Source of the DNA: Pectobacterium polaris
Lineage (GTDB): Bacteria > Pseudomonadota > Gammaproteobacteria > Enterobacterales > Enterobacteriaceae
Assembly: GCF_002307355.1 (NCBI RefSeq)
Contig: NZ_CP017481.1
Span: forward strand, 1,860,001 to 1,924,000
Length of the DNA: 64,000 nucleotides
Direction: 5' to 3'
Position 1 is the stretch's first letter. Every line of letters starts with the position of its first letter. Shown here one piece after another: positions 50,106 to 60,985 of the stretch. A program made the position numbers and the translations under genes. The notes under the pieces were generated by a model, which did no database searches, was not told the DNA's origin, and saw nothing but the letters and a program-made list of their open reading frames with translations.

Positions 50106-51785
50106 ATGGAAAAGTCCACCGAACAGCAAAGCTGGCGTAGCGGAGCCGAGCTGATTGTAAAACACCTGGAAGCGCAGGGCGTGAAGCATATTTTTGGTAT
50201 TCCCGGCGCAAAAATTGATCGCGTGTTTGATGAGCTGGAAGACTCAACGATCCAAACGATCCCCGTACGGCATGAGGCGAACGGCGCGTTTATGGCGGCG
50301 GCGATAGGGCGTCTCACAGGGAAAGCGGGGGTGACGCTGGTGACGTCCGGCCCCGGTTGTTCAAATTTAGTGACTGGGCTGGCAACGGCGACCGCAGAGG
50401 GAGATGCCGTTGTGGCGTTGGGCGGAGCGGTTAAGCGGGCAGATAAACTTAAGCTGACGCACCAGAGTCTGGACACCGTCAGCCTGTTTCAGCCGGTCAG
50501 TAAATTCAGTGCGGAAATTACGGCTTCTTCCGCCATATCGGAAGTGCTGGCGAATGCGTTCCGGGCGGCGGAGAGCGGGCGTCCGGGGGCGGCGTTTGTC
50601 AGCCTGCCGCAGGATATCGTCAATGAACCGGTTAGTAGCCCAGTGCTGGCGTGTCCGAATTTGCCGCTGCTAAACGGCGCACCACATAGCGACATTTCCG
50701 AAGCGGCCAAACGGCTGCGGCAGGCTAAAAATCCGGTGCTGCTGCTCGGATTAATGGCTAGCCAGCAGGAAAATGCACAGGCGCTGCGTCGTTTCCTTCA
50801 CCATAGCAAACTCCCCGTGACCAGCACGTATCAGGCTGCTGGCGTGATCGATCAGCAGCAGTTCGATCACTTTGCTGGACGTGTCGGATTATTCAACAAT
50901 CAGGCTGGCGATAAGCTACTGCAACAGGCGGATGTGATCGTGACCGTGGGCTACAGCCCGATTGAGTACGATCCGGTGTTATGGAATAGCGGCAAGGCGA
51001 CGCTGATCCACATCGATGTGCTGCGGGCGGAGATCGACAGTGCTTATCGTCCCGATATCGAGCTGCTCGGGAATATCGCGATGACGGTGGACACGCTGAA
51101 TACCTGCATCAGCGAGCCGTTTATCTTATCTGCTGATACACGGCTCGTATTGCAGGATCGTCAGCGCCAGCGTCACGATCTCAGTACGCGCGCGATCGAC
51201 ATGGCGGGGTTTGCGATCCATCCTCTGCGTCTGGTGCGGGCGATGCAGGATATCGTGAATGAGGATGTCACGCTGTGTGTGGATATGGGGAGTTTCCATA
51301 TCTGGCTGGCGCGCTACCTGTATAGCTTCCGGGCGCGACAGATTTTGATGACCAACGGCCAGCAGACGATGGGCGTGGCGCTACCGTGGGCAATCGCCGC
51401 ATCACTGGTGCAGCCTGGCAAAAAAGTGGTGTCTGTCTCCGGCGACGGCGGGTTTATGCAGTCCAGTATGGAGCTGGAAACGGCGGTGCGCCTGAAAAGC
51501 AATCTCCTGCATATCATCTGGGTGGATAACGGCTACAACATGGTCGAAATCCAGCAACGGCACAAATACCATCGTCCGGCGGGCGTGTCGTTTGGGCCGA
51601 TTGACTTCAAAGCGTATGCGGAAGCATTCGGTGCGAAAGGGTTTGCGGTGGAATCCGCGGATGAACTGGTCAGCAAACTCCGTCAGGCGATGGACGTTGA
51701 CGGCCCTGCCGTGATTGCGATCCCCGTTGATTATTCCGATAACCACTGGCTGATGGAGAATCTGAATATTAGTGTGCTGATTTAG
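50106..51785 (+). CDS. budB: Catabolic acetolactate synthase
   Basis: 559 residues, thiamine-diphosphate enzyme. The catalytic Glu is in [15 protein letters not shown]; the TPP motif is [20 protein letters not shown], then DNGYN. It joins two pyruvates to acetolactate. The lack of a regulatory subunit and the budA neighbour mark it as the fermentation enzyme rather than IlvB. ATG 50106 follows GGAG by 8 nt. Confidence 0.96.
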   Translation: MEKSTEQQSWRSGAELIVKHLEAQGVKHIFGIPGAKIDRVFDELEDSTIQTIPVRHEANGAFMAAAIGRLTGKAGVTLVTSGPGCSNLVTGLATATAEGDAVVALGGAVKRADKLKLTHQSLDTVSLFQPVSKFSAEITASSAISEVLANAFRAAESGRPGAAFVSLPQDIVNEPVSSPVLACPNLPLLNGAPHSDISEAAKRLRQAKNPVLLLGLMASQQENAQALRRFLHHSKLPVTSTYQAAGVIDQQQFDHFAGRVGLFNNQAGDKLLQQADVIVTVGYSPIEYDPVLWNSGKATLIHIDVLRAEIDSAYRPDIELLGNIAMTVDTLNTCISEPFILSADTRLVLQDRQRQRHDLSTRAIDMAGFAIHPLRLVRAMQDIVNEDVTLCVDMGSFHIWLARYLYSFRARQILMTNGQQTMGVALPWAIAASLVQPGKKVVSVSGDGGFMQSSMELETAVRLKSNLLHIIWVDNGYNMVEIQQRHKYHRPAGVSFGPIDFKAYAEAFGAKGFAVESADELVSKLRQAMDVDGPAVIAIPVDYSDNHWLMENLNISVLI

Positions 51786-51796
51786 TTTGTATAAAT

Positions 51797-51824
51797 TTTG
51801 TGCCCGCTTATTTGTGCCCGCATA
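51797..51824. repeat. 14-bp tandem duplication
   Basis: TTTGTGCCCGCTTA followed by TTTGTGCCCGCATA, directly after budB. The second unit is one arm of the terminator hairpin. Confidence 0.7.
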
Positions 51825-51843
51825 GTAACGATTGCGGGCACAA
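51812..51843. terminator. budB/fucO bidirectional terminator
   Basis: TTGTGCCCGCA / TGCGGGCACAA with a 10-nt loop between convergent budB and fucO. A short T run follows on the minus strand. Confidence 0.7.
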
Positions 51844-51865
51844 AACAGAGCCTTGCTATAATGCG

Positions 51866-53020
51866 TTAATAAATCGACTGATACAGTGCTTTAATCTCAC
51901 CAATATTCGTATCGCGCGGGTTGCCGCCGGTACAAACATCGTCAAAGGCGGCCTGTGCCAGTGCGGGAATATCCTCTTCTCTTACCCCAACATTGCGCAG
52001 TCTCGGTGGAATATCTACATCGTGGGAAAGTTGCCGCACGGCGTTAATTGCGGCTTCCCGCGCTTGGGCTATCGGCATCTCTGCCGCGCCTTTTACCCCC
52101 ATTGCCACGGCGATGTCCCGGAATTTTTCACCAGTATAATCCGCGTTGTAGGCCATGATATGCGGCAGCAGGATCGCGTTAGCAACGCCGTGCGGGGTGT
52201 TGTAAAACGCGCCAAGCGGATGCGCCATGCCGTGTACCAGCCCAAGCCCGACGTTCGAGAACCCCATGCCAGCGATGTATTGCCCCAGCGCCATCTCTTC
52301 CACGCCTTTTGGTTTCCCGGCGACGGAGTCGCGCAGTGAACGGCTGATAATTTCAATGGCCTTCAGGTGTAGCGTATCGGTCAGCTCCCAGGCAGCTTTA
52401 GTGGTGAAGCCTTCAATGGCGTGCGTCAGGGCGTCAATCCCCGTAGCGGCTTTCAGCGAGGCAGGCATGCTCATCATCATGTCGGGATCGACGATGGCGA
52501 CAATCGGAATATCATGCGGATCGACACACACGAATTTGCGGCGTTTTTCTTCATCCGTGATGACGTAGTTGATAGTAACTTCTGCGGCCGTACCGGAGGT
52601 GGTCGGGATCGCGATAATCGGGACAGCAGGGCGTCGGGTGGCCGCAACGCCTTCCAGACTGCGGACATCGGCGAATTCAGGGTTATTGATAATAATCCCG
52701 ATAGCCTTACAGGTATCCTGCGGTGAGCCGCCGCCAACCGCGATCAGGTAATCGGCCTGTGATGCCTTGAAGCGCTCGACGCCCCTTTCCACCACGGCGA
52801 TGGTTGGGTTAGGAATCACTTCATCGTAGATATCGTAGGGTAAGCCTGCTGCATCCAGCTTCGCCGTGACGTTGGTCGCGACGCCAAATTTAACCAAATC
52901 CTTGTCTGTCACCAGCAGCGCTTTTTTGAACCCCCGACGTTTCACTTCATCGACGATGTGCGCAATCGCACCCGTGCCAAAGTAGGACGTTTCGTTAAGG
53001 ATCATTCTGTTAGCCATCAT
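51866..53020 (-). CDS. fucO: Lactaldehyde reductase / 1,2-propanediol oxidoreductase
   Basis: 384 residues, iron-dependent group III alcohol dehydrogenase, very close to E. coli FucO (MMANRMILNETSYFGTGAIA). The metal ligands D196, H200, H263 and H277 are all present, as is the NAD loop GGGSPQD. It reduces lactaldehyde to 1,2-propanediol anaerobically and can reduce other small aldehydes. No fucose or rhamnose genes are adjacent, so another fermentative role is possible. Confidence 0.93.
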   Translation of the reverse strand: MMANRMILNETSYFGTGAIAHIVDEVKRRGFKKALLVTDKDLVKFGVATNVTAKLDAAGLPYDIYDEVIPNPTIAVVERGVERFKASQADYLIAVGGGSPQDTCKAIGIIINNPEFADVRSLEGVAATRRPAVPIIAIPTTSGTAAEVTINYVITDEEKRRKFVCVDPHDIPIVAIVDPDMMMSMPASLKAATGIDALTHAIEGFTTKAAWELTDTLHLKAIEIISRSLRDSVAGKPKGVEEMALGQYIAGMGFSNVGLGLVHGMAHPLGAFYNTPHGVANAILLPHIMAYNADYTGEKFRDIAVAMGVKGAAEMPIAQAREAAINAVRQLSHDVDIPPRLRNVGVREEDIPALAQAAFDDVCTGGNPRDTNIGEIKALYQSIY

Positions 53021-53568
53021 CTATCTCCTAATCACGTTTGATTTTGATAAAGCGAAAAATACATGCTGCGCAATTCCTTGCTATTAGTGTGGGATAAATC
53101 GGTTATCAGCGCCTTCCGTCAGGTGCCATGTCATCTTGTTCGCTGGCACTGAGGTAAAGACGCCTGAGAAGCGGTTCACAGAATGCAGAGTGAGGAGGGA
53201 GTCAATCTGGGAGTCGTTGTTGGTTTTTGATTGAAAAAATCTAATTTAGGTTTGTTTTTATCATTATATTATCTAATCCGAACGGCGTTTTCAGCTGGGT
53301 GTCAATGCCTGCGTTAGCCAGTTTTAATGTCATTAATTTGTGGTTTTCTCTGATTTAAATAATTTACGTGCTTATTTTTGTCATTTATTAAGAATATTAC
53401 GCTGCTTTGTTTTTTGTGGGCGGCTCGACTTTCTTTGTCTTCTATATAATTTATCTTATGTCTGAGAGAGTGGTTTAACCTGCGCGTCGGTGGTAAGTTC
53501 AGTCATAAGATATCGTTTGCGTAGTGTGTTTTATCGCCTAAACGCCATGCGCTGAAGAGGGATGAAGA
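53021..53568. promoter_or_regulatory. Long AT-rich leader of gcvTHP
   Basis: 548 bp without a gene. A -10 hexamer TATAAT at 53445-53450 has no good -35, as expected for an activated promoter. A CTAAT motif, part of the GcvA recognition sequence in E. coli, lies near 53272. The AT-rich stretch 53220-53460 could bind Lrp, which regulates gcv in E. coli. No glycine riboswitch fold recognised. Confidence 0.45.
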
Positions 53569-54684
53569 ATGGCAAAGCAGACCCCGTTGTACCAACAACA
53601 TCTGGCCGATGGCGCCAAAATGGTGGATTTTCACGGCTGGATGATGCCGCTGCATTACGGTTCTCAGTTGGATGAGCACCACATTGTGCGTCGGGAAGCC
53701 GGCATTTTTGATGTCTCCCACATGACCATCGTCGATTTGCACGGCGCGAGAACGCGTGAATTCCTGCGCTATCTGCTGGCGAATGATGTCGCCAAACTCA
53801 CACTGCCGGGCAAAGCACTTTATACCGGCATGCTGAATGCCTCCGGTGGCGTCATCGACGATCTGATCGTTTATTTTCTCACGGAAGACAATTTCCGACT
53901 GGTCGTGAACTCCGCGACCCGTGAAAAAGATCTCGCCTGGATCGGGCAGCACGCTGCACCGTTTGGGGTTGAAATCCGTGAGCGCGACGATCTGGCGCTG
54001 GTCGCGGTGCAAGGTCCGCAGGCGCAGGAAAAAGTGCAAGAAATCCTGAAGGCAAAAGGCCTGAGTGATGCCGACGTGGCAGCGGTCGCTAGCATGAAGC
54101 CATTTTTTGGCAAGCAGGCGGGTGACTTCTTCGTTGCCACGACAGGTTATACGGGCGAAGCCGGTTATGAAATCGCGCTGCCGAATGAGCAGATGGTCGA
54201 TTTCTGGCAACAACTGCTGGCTGTTGGCGTGAAGCCATGCGGACTGGGCGCACGCGATACGCTGCGGCTGGAAGCGGGGATGAACCTGTACGGTCAGGAT
54301 ATGGATGAAGGCATTTCGCCGCTGGCGGCCAATATGGGCTGGACAATCGCCTGGCAGCCGGAGGATCGCGAGTTTATCGGGCGTGAGGCATTAACGCATC
54401 AGCGTGAAAAAGGGACCGATCAACTGGTTGGTTTAGTGCTGACGGAAAAAGGCGTATTGCGCAATGATTTACCTGTGCGCTTTACTGATAGTGATGGCGT
54501 GATGCGCGAAGGGGTCATCACCAGCGGATCGTTCTCGCCGACGCTTGGCGTGAGCATCGCGCTGGCGCGTGTTCCGGTGGGGATTGGTGAACAGGCGATT
54601 GTGCAGATTCGTCACCGCGAACTGCCTGTCCACGTGACCAAACCCGGCTTTGTCCGCGCCGGAAAAGCCATCGTTCAGTATTGA
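53569..54684 (+). CDS. gcvT: Glycine cleavage system T protein
   Basis: 371 residues, tetrahydrofolate-dependent aminomethyltransferase. Motifs: [48 protein letters not shown] and [20 protein letters not shown]. It takes the methylene group from the aminomethyl-lipoyl H protein. ATG 53569 follows AGAGGGATGAAGA. First gene of gcvTHP. Confidence 0.97.
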   Translation: MAKQTPLYQQHLADGAKMVDFHGWMMPLHYGSQLDEHHIVRREAGIFDVSHMTIVDLHGARTREFLRYLLANDVAKLTLPGKALYTGMLNASGGVIDDLIVYFLTEDNFRLVVNSATREKDLAWIGQHAAPFGVEIRERDDLALVAVQGPQAQEKVQEILKAKGLSDADVAAVASMKPFFGKQAGDFFVATTGYTGEAGYEIALPNEQMVDFWQQLLAVGVKPCGLGARDTLRLEAGMNLYGQDMDEGISPLAANMGWTIAWQPEDREFIGREALTHQREKGTDQLVGLVLTEKGVLRNDLPVRFTDSDGVMREGVITSGSFSPTLGVSIALARVPVGIGEQAIVQIRHRELPVHVTKPGFVRAGKAIVQY

Positions 54685-54696
54685 ATAACTTCTTAT

Positions 54697-54823
<127 letters not shown>

Positions 54824-54859
54824 GCGCACGGGATTAACGACTTTAGGAAAGGGGATGCA

Positions 54860-55252
54860 ATGAGCAATGTACCAGTAGAATTAAAATACACCACGTCGCA
54901 CGAATGGGTACTGCACGAGGGCAATGGTGTCTACAGCGTGGGCATTACCGAACACGCGCAGGAGCTTCTGGGTGATATGGTCTTTGTCGATTTACCCGAA
55001 GTGGGCACAGTCGTCGCCGCAGGCGATGACTGTGCGGTGGTAGAGTCTGTAAAAGCGGCGTCGGATATTTATGCGCCCATCAGCGGTGAGATCTTAGAAG
55101 TTAACGAAGATCTGGAAGGCTCCCCAGAGCTGGTCAACAGCGCGCCTTATACCGATGGTTGGCTGTTCCGCATCAGAATTTCTGATGAGTCTGATTTGGA
55201 CGAACTGCTTGATGCCGAAGGCTATCAGGCGTCGCTAGAAGAAGACGAGTAG
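54860..55252 (+). CDS. gcvH: Glycine cleavage system H protein
   Basis: 130 residues. The lipoyl lysine is K65 in [13 protein letters not shown]. It shuttles the aminomethyl group between P, T and L proteins. ATG 54860 follows GGAAAGGGGA. It is followed by a strong terminator before gcvP. Confidence 0.97.
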   Translation: MSNVPVELKYTTSHEWVLHEGNGVYSVGITEHAQELLGDMVFVDLPEVGTVVAAGDDCAVVESVKAASDIYAPISGEILEVNEDLEGSPELVNSAPYTDGWLFRIRISDESDLDELLDAEGYQASLEEDE

Positions 55253-55258
55253 TTATCG

Positions 55259-55295
55259 CGCCCCCGGTTTTGCTGAACCGGGGGCGTTTTGTTTT
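55259..55295 (+). terminator. Intrinsic terminator between gcvH and gcvP
   Basis: CGCCCCCGGTT / AACCGGGGGCG, 6-nt loop, followed by TTTTGTTTT. A complete terminator placed inside the gcv operon. Confidence 0.88.
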
Positions 55296-55370
55296 ATTCG
55301 CCCGCGTCATCTTTCAGCGCGGTAGCGATCACGATTGATGCAAGCACGATTAATGCAGGAAATTACTGTA

Positions 55371-58244
55371 ATGACCCAGACACTCAGTCAACTCGAACAT
55401 GACGGCGCGTTTATCGAGCGCCATATCGGTCCTTCCGTCAGCCAACAGCAGCACATGCTGTCGGTGGTCGGCGCGACGTCGCTGGATGCGCTGATCCGCC
55501 AGATTGTCCCGGTGGACATTCAATTGCCTAGCCCGCCAGCGGTGGGAGAGGCGGTGACGGAACATGAAGCGTTAGCTGAGCTGAAGGCCATTGCAGGACG
55601 CAATCAACGTTATAAAAGCTACATCGGCATGGGCTACAGCGCAGTGCTGATGCCGCCAGTGATTTTACGCAACGTGCTGGAAAACCCAGGCTGGTACACC
55701 GCCTATACGCCGTATCAGCCGGAAGTTTCTCAGGGGCGTCTTGAAGCGCTGCTGAATTTCCAGCAGGTCACACAGGATTTAACCGGATTGGATTTGGCCT
55801 CCGCGTCTCTGCTGGATGAAGCGACCGCTGCGGCGGAAGCGATGGCGATGGCGAAACGCATCAGTAAGCTCAAACAGGCCGAGCGTTTCTTCGTCGCCGA
55901 CGACGTGCATCCGCAAACACTGGACGTCGTGCGTACCCGTGCAGAAACTTTCGGTTTTGAAATTGTCATCGGTAAGGCTGAAGAAGCGTTGAAAGACGAT
56001 GCGGTGTTTGGCGTACTGCTGCAACAGGCGGGGACAACGGGCGAACTGCATGATTACAGCGACTTGATGGCCGCACTGAAAGCACGCAAGGTCGTCAGCT
56101 GCGTGGCGTCGGACATCATGGCGCTGGTGCTGTTGACCGCACCGGGCAAGCAGGGCGCGGATATCGTCTTCGGCTCCGCACAGCGCTTTGGCGTACCGAT
56201 GGGCTACGGTGGGCCACACGCGGCGTTCTTCGTCTGCCGTGATGAACATAAACGTGCCATGCCGGGACGTATTATCGGCGTGTCGCGCGATGCTGCAGGT
56301 AATACCGCGCTGCGCATGGCGATGCAGACGCGTGAACAACACATTCGCCGCGAGAAGGCGAACTCCAATATTTGTACCTCGCAGGTGTTGTTGGCCAACA
56401 TTGCGGGGATGTATGCGGTATTCCACGGGCCGGAAGGGCTTAAACGTATCGCAGGACGTATCCATCGTCTGACCGATATTCTGGCGGCGGGATTAACGCA
56501 GGGCGGGCTGCTGCTGCGCCATCGCAGCTGGTTCGACACGCTGACTATCGAAGTCGCGGACAAAGATGCGGTGCTGAGCCGGGCATTAAGTTTTGGCATC
56601 AACTTGCGCAGCGATCTGGCGAGTGCGGTAGGCATCACGCTGGATGAAGCGACCACGCGTGAAGATGTGCTGGCGCTGTTTGCCGTGCTGTTAGGTGACG
56701 ATCACGGGTTGGATATCGATGCGCTTGATGCGGCCATCGGCCAGAAAGCGGCAACGATCCCTGCTGGGCTGGTGCGCCACGACGCGATCCTGTCGCATCC
56801 GGTGTTCAACCGCTATCACAGTGAAACCGAGATGATGCGCTACCTGCACCGTCTGGCGCGTAAGGATCTGGCGCTGAATCAGGCGATGATCCCGCTCGGT
56901 TCCTGTACCATGAAGCTCAACGCAGCGGCGGAAATGCTGCCGATTACCTGGCCGGAATTTGCCGAGCTGCATCCATTCTGTCCGACGGAACAGGCGCTGG
57001 GCTATCGTCAGATGATCGAACAGCTATCGGGCTGGCTGGTGCAATTGACGGGCTATGACGCGATTTGCATGCAGCCCAACTCAGGCGCGCAGGGTGAATA
57101 CGCGGGGCTGCTGGCGATCCGTCGCTATCATGAAAGCCGCAATGAAGCTGGCCGCAATCTCTGTCTGATTCCTAGCTCCGCCCACGGTACGAACCCGGCA
57201 TCGGCGCAGATGGCGGGGATGGATGTGGTGGTGGTCGCCTGTGACAAGCAGGGCAATATCGATCTGCACGATCTGCGTGAGAAAGCGCAGGCGGCGGGCG
57301 AACAGCTTTCCTGCATCATGGTGACCTATCCATCTACTCACGGCGTTTATGAAGAGACGATCCGTGAAGTGTGCCAGATCGTGCATCAATATGGCGGTCA
57401 GGTGTATCTGGACGGCGCGAACATGAATGCGCAGGTTGGCATCACGACGCCGGGCTACATTGGCGCAGACGTCTCGCACCTGAATTTGCATAAAACTTTC
57501 TGTATTCCACACGGCGGCGGCGGACCGGGCATGGGGCCGATTGGCGTGAAAGCGCATCTGGCACCGTTTGTACCGGGTCATCAGGTGGTAAAAATCGAGG
57601 GTGTGCTGACGGAACAAGGCGCGGTCTCTGCGGCACCGTTCGGCAGTGCGTCTATTCTGCCGATTAGCTGGATGTATATCCGCATGATGGGGGCGGAAGG
57701 GCTGAAACAGGCTAGCCAGATGGCGATCCTGAACGCCAACTACATCGCGACGCGCTTGCAGCAGGCGTATCCGGTTCTTTACACCGGCCGTGACGGTCGC
57801 GTGGCGCACGAATGTATTCTGGATATTCGTCCGCTTAAAGAGAGTACGGGTATCAGTGAGATGGATATCGCCAAACGTCTGATCGACTACGGTTTCCATG
57901 CGCCGACCATGTCATTCCCGGTAGCGGGCACGCTGATGGTGGAGCCAACGGAATCGGAAAGTCAGGTAGAGATCGAGCGCTTTGTTGACGCGATGCTGGC
58001 GATCCGTGCCGAAATCAACCGCGTTGCACAGGGCGAATGGCCGCTGGATGACAACCCGCTGGTCAACGCGCCGCACACGCAGGCGGAGCTGGTGGCCGAC
58101 TGGGCGCACCCGTACAGCCGCGAGCTGGCAGTATTCCCAGCAGGCAGCGAACACAAATACTGGCCGAGCGTGAAGCGTCTGGACGATGTGTACGGCGACC
58201 GTAACCTGTTCTGCTCGTGTGTGCCGATGAGCGATTATGCGTAA
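55371..58244 (+). CDS. gcvP: Glycine dehydrogenase (decarboxylating), P protein
   Basis: 957 residues, same as E. coli. The PLP lysine is K708 in [18 protein letters not shown]. It decarboxylates glycine and loads the lipoyl group of GcvH. I use ATG 55371 ([20 protein letters not shown]), conserved in homologues; in-frame ATGs upstream at 55335 are not. It sits beyond an intrinsic terminator, so it needs read-through or its own promoter. Confidence 0.97.
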   Translation: MTQTLSQLEHDGAFIERHIGPSVSQQQHMLSVVGATSLDALIRQIVPVDIQLPSPPAVGEAVTEHEALAELKAIAGRNQRYKSYIGMGYSAVLMPPVILRNVLENPGWYTAYTPYQPEVSQGRLEALLNFQQVTQDLTGLDLASASLLDEATAAAEAMAMAKRISKLKQAERFFVADDVHPQTLDVVRTRAETFGFEIVIGKAEEALKDDAVFGVLLQQAGTTGELHDYSDLMAALKARKVVSCVASDIMALVLLTAPGKQGADIVFGSAQRFGVPMGYGGPHAAFFVCRDEHKRAMPGRIIGVSRDAAGNTALRMAMQTREQHIRREKANSNICTSQVLLANIAGMYAVFHGPEGLKRIAGRIHRLTDILAAGLTQGGLLLRHRSWFDTLTIEVADKDAVLSRALSFGINLRSDLASAVGITLDEATTREDVLALFAVLLGDDHGLDIDALDAAIGQKAATIPAGLVRHDAILSHPVFNRYHSETEMMRYLHRLARKDLALNQAMIPLGSCTMKLNAAAEMLPITWPEFAELHPFCPTEQALGYRQMIEQLSGWLVQLTGYDAICMQPNSGAQGEYAGLLAIRRYHESRNEAGRNLCLIPSSAHGTNPASAQMAGMDVVVVACDKQGNIDLHDLREKAQAAGEQLSCIMVTYPSTHGVYEETIREVCQIVHQYGGQVYLDGANMNAQVGITTPGYIGADVSHLNLHKTFCIPHGGGGPGMGPIGVKAHLAPFVPGHQVVKIEGVLTEQGAVSAAPFGSASILPISWMYIRMMGAEGLKQASQMAILNANYIATRLQQAYPVLYTGRDGRVAHECILDIRPLKESTGISEMDIAKRLIDYGFHAPTMSFPVAGTLMVEPTESESQVEIERFVDAMLAIRAEINRVAQGEWPLDDNPLVNAPHTQAELVADWAHPYSRELAVFPAGSEHKYWPSVKRLDDVYGDRNLFCSCVPMSDYA

Positions 58245-58276
58245 TTAACCGCGATCGTTGAGATGGTTACTGCCAG

Positions 58277-58348
58277 TGATGTGATAGGCGGACACTGAGT
58301 TATCGAATTAACGATAGTTTTCAGATACCGCCTTGTATCACCTAATCA
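58277..58348. repeat. Imperfect inverted repeat after gcvP
   Basis: Outer arms TGATGTGATAGGCGG / CCGCCTTGTATCACCTAATCA, inner arms CTGAGTTATCG / CGATAGTTTTCAG. A long palindromic structure, perhaps a small palindromic element or processed 3' end; no T tract. Confidence 0.5.
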
Positions 58349-58393
58349 GTTAGGCATAAGCAGTGGGTAGGGATAGCCCAAAATGGAGAAAAA

Positions 58394-58864
58394 ATGAAAG
58401 TCAGACTTGCAGAACCTGATGAAGCAGAAGAATGTTGGGAGATCAGGAATCAGGCTATCCGCCATGGATGCAAGAGCAGCTATGAAGCGACAATTATTGC
58501 AGCATGGACACCAGAATCCATGCCGGAGGGATACAGGCGAGCTATTGCTACTAACCCGTTCTTTGTTGTTGTGGATTTAGATAACAGACCGGTTGCTACA
58601 GGCTTTCTCGATATTTCTTCTCGCAGTGTTGAGGCTATTTTTACCTTGCCTGAGTATGTTGGGAGAGGGTTGGCTGGAATGATTCTTGACGCTATAAAGA
58701 ATGAAGCACGTGAACGTGATTATGAGCAATTAACATTATCCTCAACCCCTAATGCTCACTCTTTCTATCAAAAGCATGGTTTCCTGTTTCAGCAGGAAAG
58801 CTTGTATCAATCCACTCTTACTGGGAGTGAGATGCGCTGTATAGATATGGTTTTCAAATTATAG
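58394..58864 (+). CDS. GNAT-family N-acetyltransferase
   Basis: 156 residues starting MKVRLAEPDEAEECWEIRNQ. The acetyl-CoA loop is LPEYVGRGLAGMILDAIKNE, and the C-terminal part is LTLSSTPNAHSFYQKHGFLF. Substrate unknown. It is lower in GC than its neighbours and sits between gcvP and an ABC operon with no other partner, suggesting acquisition. ATG 58394 follows GGAGAAAAA. Confidence 0.88.
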   Translation: MKVRLAEPDEAEECWEIRNQAIRHGCKSSYEATIIAAWTPESMPEGYRRAIATNPFFVVVDLDNRPVATGFLDISSRSVEAIFTLPEYVGRGLAGMILDAIKNEARERDYEQLTLSSTPNAHSFYQKHGFLFQQESLYQSTLTGSEMRCIDMVFKL

Positions 58865-59042
58865 TATTGGCTGCTTTGCGGCTCGTAGGGTACTGGCTCA
58901 TTGTTGTACTGAATTTAGCTCATCAACTTAGCCAGCGAATTATTTACTTTCGAAAACAAACTGTCATTAAACTGACGCCCCACTGACACGCTAGCGTTCT
59001 AGGGTAAGGCCTCTGTGTTTCACACTGAGCGACCTTTGAGTT

Positions 59043-59915
59043 ATGCGTGCAAAATGCTTTCCCTATCTTGTGCTGTTGCCGACGCTGGTTTTTTTGCTTG
59101 CCTTCACCTATTTCCCCCTGTTGCGCTCGGTCATCGACAGCCTGTATGACACTCGGCTGAATGCCGATACACCGCTGTTCGTCGGGATAGATAATTTTGT
59201 GCGTTTGGTGCAGGACGCAGTGTTCTGGCAGGCGTTGCTGAACAACGTGCTGTATATCCTGATGACGGTGGTGCCCGGCGTGCTGCTGGCGCTGCTGCTG
59301 GCGGTGCTGTTGTGGGAAAACACGCGCGTTAACCGCTGGCTGCGTACTGCTTTCTTCTTTCCGATGATTATTCCGCTGGTGAGCGCCGCGACGCTGTGGC
59401 TGTTCATCTTTATGCCGGGGCTGGGGCTGCTGGATTACTATCTGGCGAAAGTGTTCGGCCCGATGAACAACAACTATCTCGGCATGAGCGATAGCGCGCT
59501 GGTGGCGGTGAGCATCATCGGTATCTGGAAATTTGCTGGCTACTACATGCTGTTTTTTCTCGCCGGTCTGCAAGCCGTTTCAGCCTCTGCACGCGAGGCG
59601 GCGCTGATGGAAGGGGCTTCACGGCGTCAGGTGTTTTTCTACGTCACGCTGCCGCTGCTGCGACCAACCATCGCCTTTGTGGTCACCATCGCTTTTATCT
59701 ACGCCATTACCCAGATCGACCATGTCGCCGTGATGACGCGCGGCGGGCCGAATAATGCGACGACCGTGCTGCTCTATTACATCCAGGATCTGGCGAATGA
59801 CACGCACGATCTGGGCAAAGCCTCTGCGGCCACCTTCCTGACGCTGGCGATGCTGTTCGCCTTTTCCATTATGAATCTGAAAGTGCTGGAGAAAGGGGCG
59901 CACTATGAACGTTGA
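59043..59915 (+). CDS. ABC importer permease, UgpA-like
   Basis: 290 residues with six membrane segments. The permease EAA loop is SASAREAALMEGASRRQVFF. Family: sugar/glycerol-phosphate importers (MalF/UgpA type). The start ATG 59043 has a poor ribosome site (TTGAG), and an in-frame TGA lies 3 nt upstream of it (59037-59039), so the frame cannot extend; the 5' end may have been altered. It overlaps the next gene by 11 nt. Confidence 0.9.
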   Translation: MRAKCFPYLVLLPTLVFLLAFTYFPLLRSVIDSLYDTRLNADTPLFVGIDNFVRLVQDAVFWQALLNNVLYILMTVVPGVLLALLLAVLLWENTRVNRWLRTAFFFPMIIPLVSAATLWLFIFMPGLGLLDYYLAKVFGPMNNNYLGMSDSALVAVSIIGIWKFAGYYMLFFLAGLQAVSASAREAALMEGASRRQVFFYVTLPLLRPTIAFVVTIAFIYAITQIDHVAVMTRGGPNNATTVLLYYIQDLANDTHDLGKASAATFLTLAMLFAFSIMNLKVLEKGAHYER

Positions 59916-60825
59916 AAATACGAGCGTTGATCACCCGAATGTTGAGAACCTAAGCGTTGACGTTCGGCATGTTGCAAACCGCAGCGTTGCCAATCGCCAT
60001 CCACTTCGCATCACGACGCGGTTCACGTTGCCGCTGCTGCTGATTTGCGCTGCGTTACTGTGGGTCAGTCCGTTTATCTGGATGCTGTCTTCTTCCGTCA
60101 GCACCAGCAGTTTTGGCGTGGACATGGCCTCGCTGCTGCCGCGTCTCCCGCTGACGCTCGATAACTTCCGCGACGCGTGGGACAGCGCCGACTGGTTACG
60201 GCTTTACACCAACACGCTTTTCTTTGCGGTCGGCACGTTTCTGGTACAACTGGTGACGATCACCACGGCGGGCTACATCTTTGCCTATCACGAGTTCCGC
60301 GGTAAAACGCTGCTGTTCTACCTGCTACTGATTCAGATGATGATCATGCCCGTCGTCATGATGGTGCCGAACATGATGACGCTCAAACAGCTTGGCCTGC
60401 TCAATACCCTGACCGGCGTGATGATGCCGTATTTTGCCTCGGCATTTGGCGTATTCCTGATGCGTCAGGCGTTTCTCAATATCGCCAAAGAGATTGAAGA
60501 AGCCGCGTTGATGGAAGGCTGTCGCTGGTGGCAGGTGGTGTTTCACGTCCTGATCCCGATGACCTGGCCGTCGATTCTGGCTTTTGCCACGGTCAGCATT
60601 ACCTACCACTGGAACGAATATCTCTGGCCGCTGATGGTGCTCAACGACCCTGACAAACAGGTGCTGACCATTGGGCTGGTGTCGTTCGCCATGGGCGCGG
60701 AGTCCGGCGGGCAGTGGGGATTGATCTGCGCGGGCACGCTGCTGGTGTGCCTGCCGTTGATGGTGGCTTTTGTGGTGTTCCAGAAGCAGTTCCTGAGCAG
60801 CTTCGGCTTCTCGGGTATTAAGTGA
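59905..60825 (+). CDS. ABC importer permease, UgpE-like, with repeat-coded N-terminus
   Basis: 306 residues. The core (from about 35) has six membrane segments and the EAA loop EIEEAALMEGCRWWQVVFHV, as in MalG/UgpE permeases. The first 32 residues are an unusual cytoplasmic extension made of 5-residue units (VENTS, VDHPN, VENLS, VDVRH, VANRS, VANRH), coded by six 15-bp DNA units. Partner of the preceding permease in an ABC importer. Confidence 0.92.
   Translation: MNVENTSVDHPNVENLSVDVRHVANRSVANRHPLRITTRFTLPLLLICAALLWVSPFIWMLSSSVSTSSFGVDMASLLPRLPLTLDNFRDAWDSADWLRLYTNTLFFAVGTFLVQLVTITTAGYIFAYHEFRGKTLLFYLLLIQMMIMPVVMMVPNMMTLKQLGLLNTLTGVMMPYFASAFGVFLMRQAFLNIAKEIEEAALMEGCRWWQVVFHVLIPMTWPSILAFATVSITYHWNEYLWPLMVLNDPDKQVLTIGLVSFAMGAESGGQWGLICAGTLLVCLPLMVAFVVFQKQFLSSFGFSGIK
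59911..60000 (+). repeat. Six 15-bp tandem repeats inside the permease gene
   Basis: Six consecutive 15-bp units, each starting GTTG (GTTGAAAATACGAGC, GTTGATCACCCGAAT, GTTGAGAACCTAAGC and so on). In frame, so the protein gains 5-residue repeats. Confidence 0.88.
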
Positions 60826-60876
60826 ATTGCTAATGGGTTAATTCGGGTCAATTAAATCTGGTTTTTAGGAGAAACT

Positions 60877-60964
60877 CGGGGATGAGGTTCCCGTAGGATG
60901 CCTCGCCCCGTGGTCACTCCGTGTATCTCGATCCTTAAACGATCGGCGTTCGCCAACGGGCGAA
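60877..60964. repeat. Two hairpins before gpdQ, REP-like
   Basis: CGGGG-AT-GAGG pairs with CCTC-G-CCCCG (60877-60910), and TTCGCC-AACG-GGCGAA lies at 60949-60964, in the 160-bp gap inside the ABC operon. Possibly a repetitive extragenic element. Confidence 0.35.
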
Positions 60965-60985
60965 ATAACGATAGAGGTGGTGGTT

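Noticed and set aside
53021-53568. Glycine riboswitch before gcvT
   Set aside because: I could not find the conserved riboswitch core, and enterobacterial gcv operons are controlled by GcvA, GcvR and Lrp instead.
57081-57899. 272-codon antisense open frame in gcvP
   Set aside because: Shadow of a well-conserved coding gene, no ribosome site or known domain.
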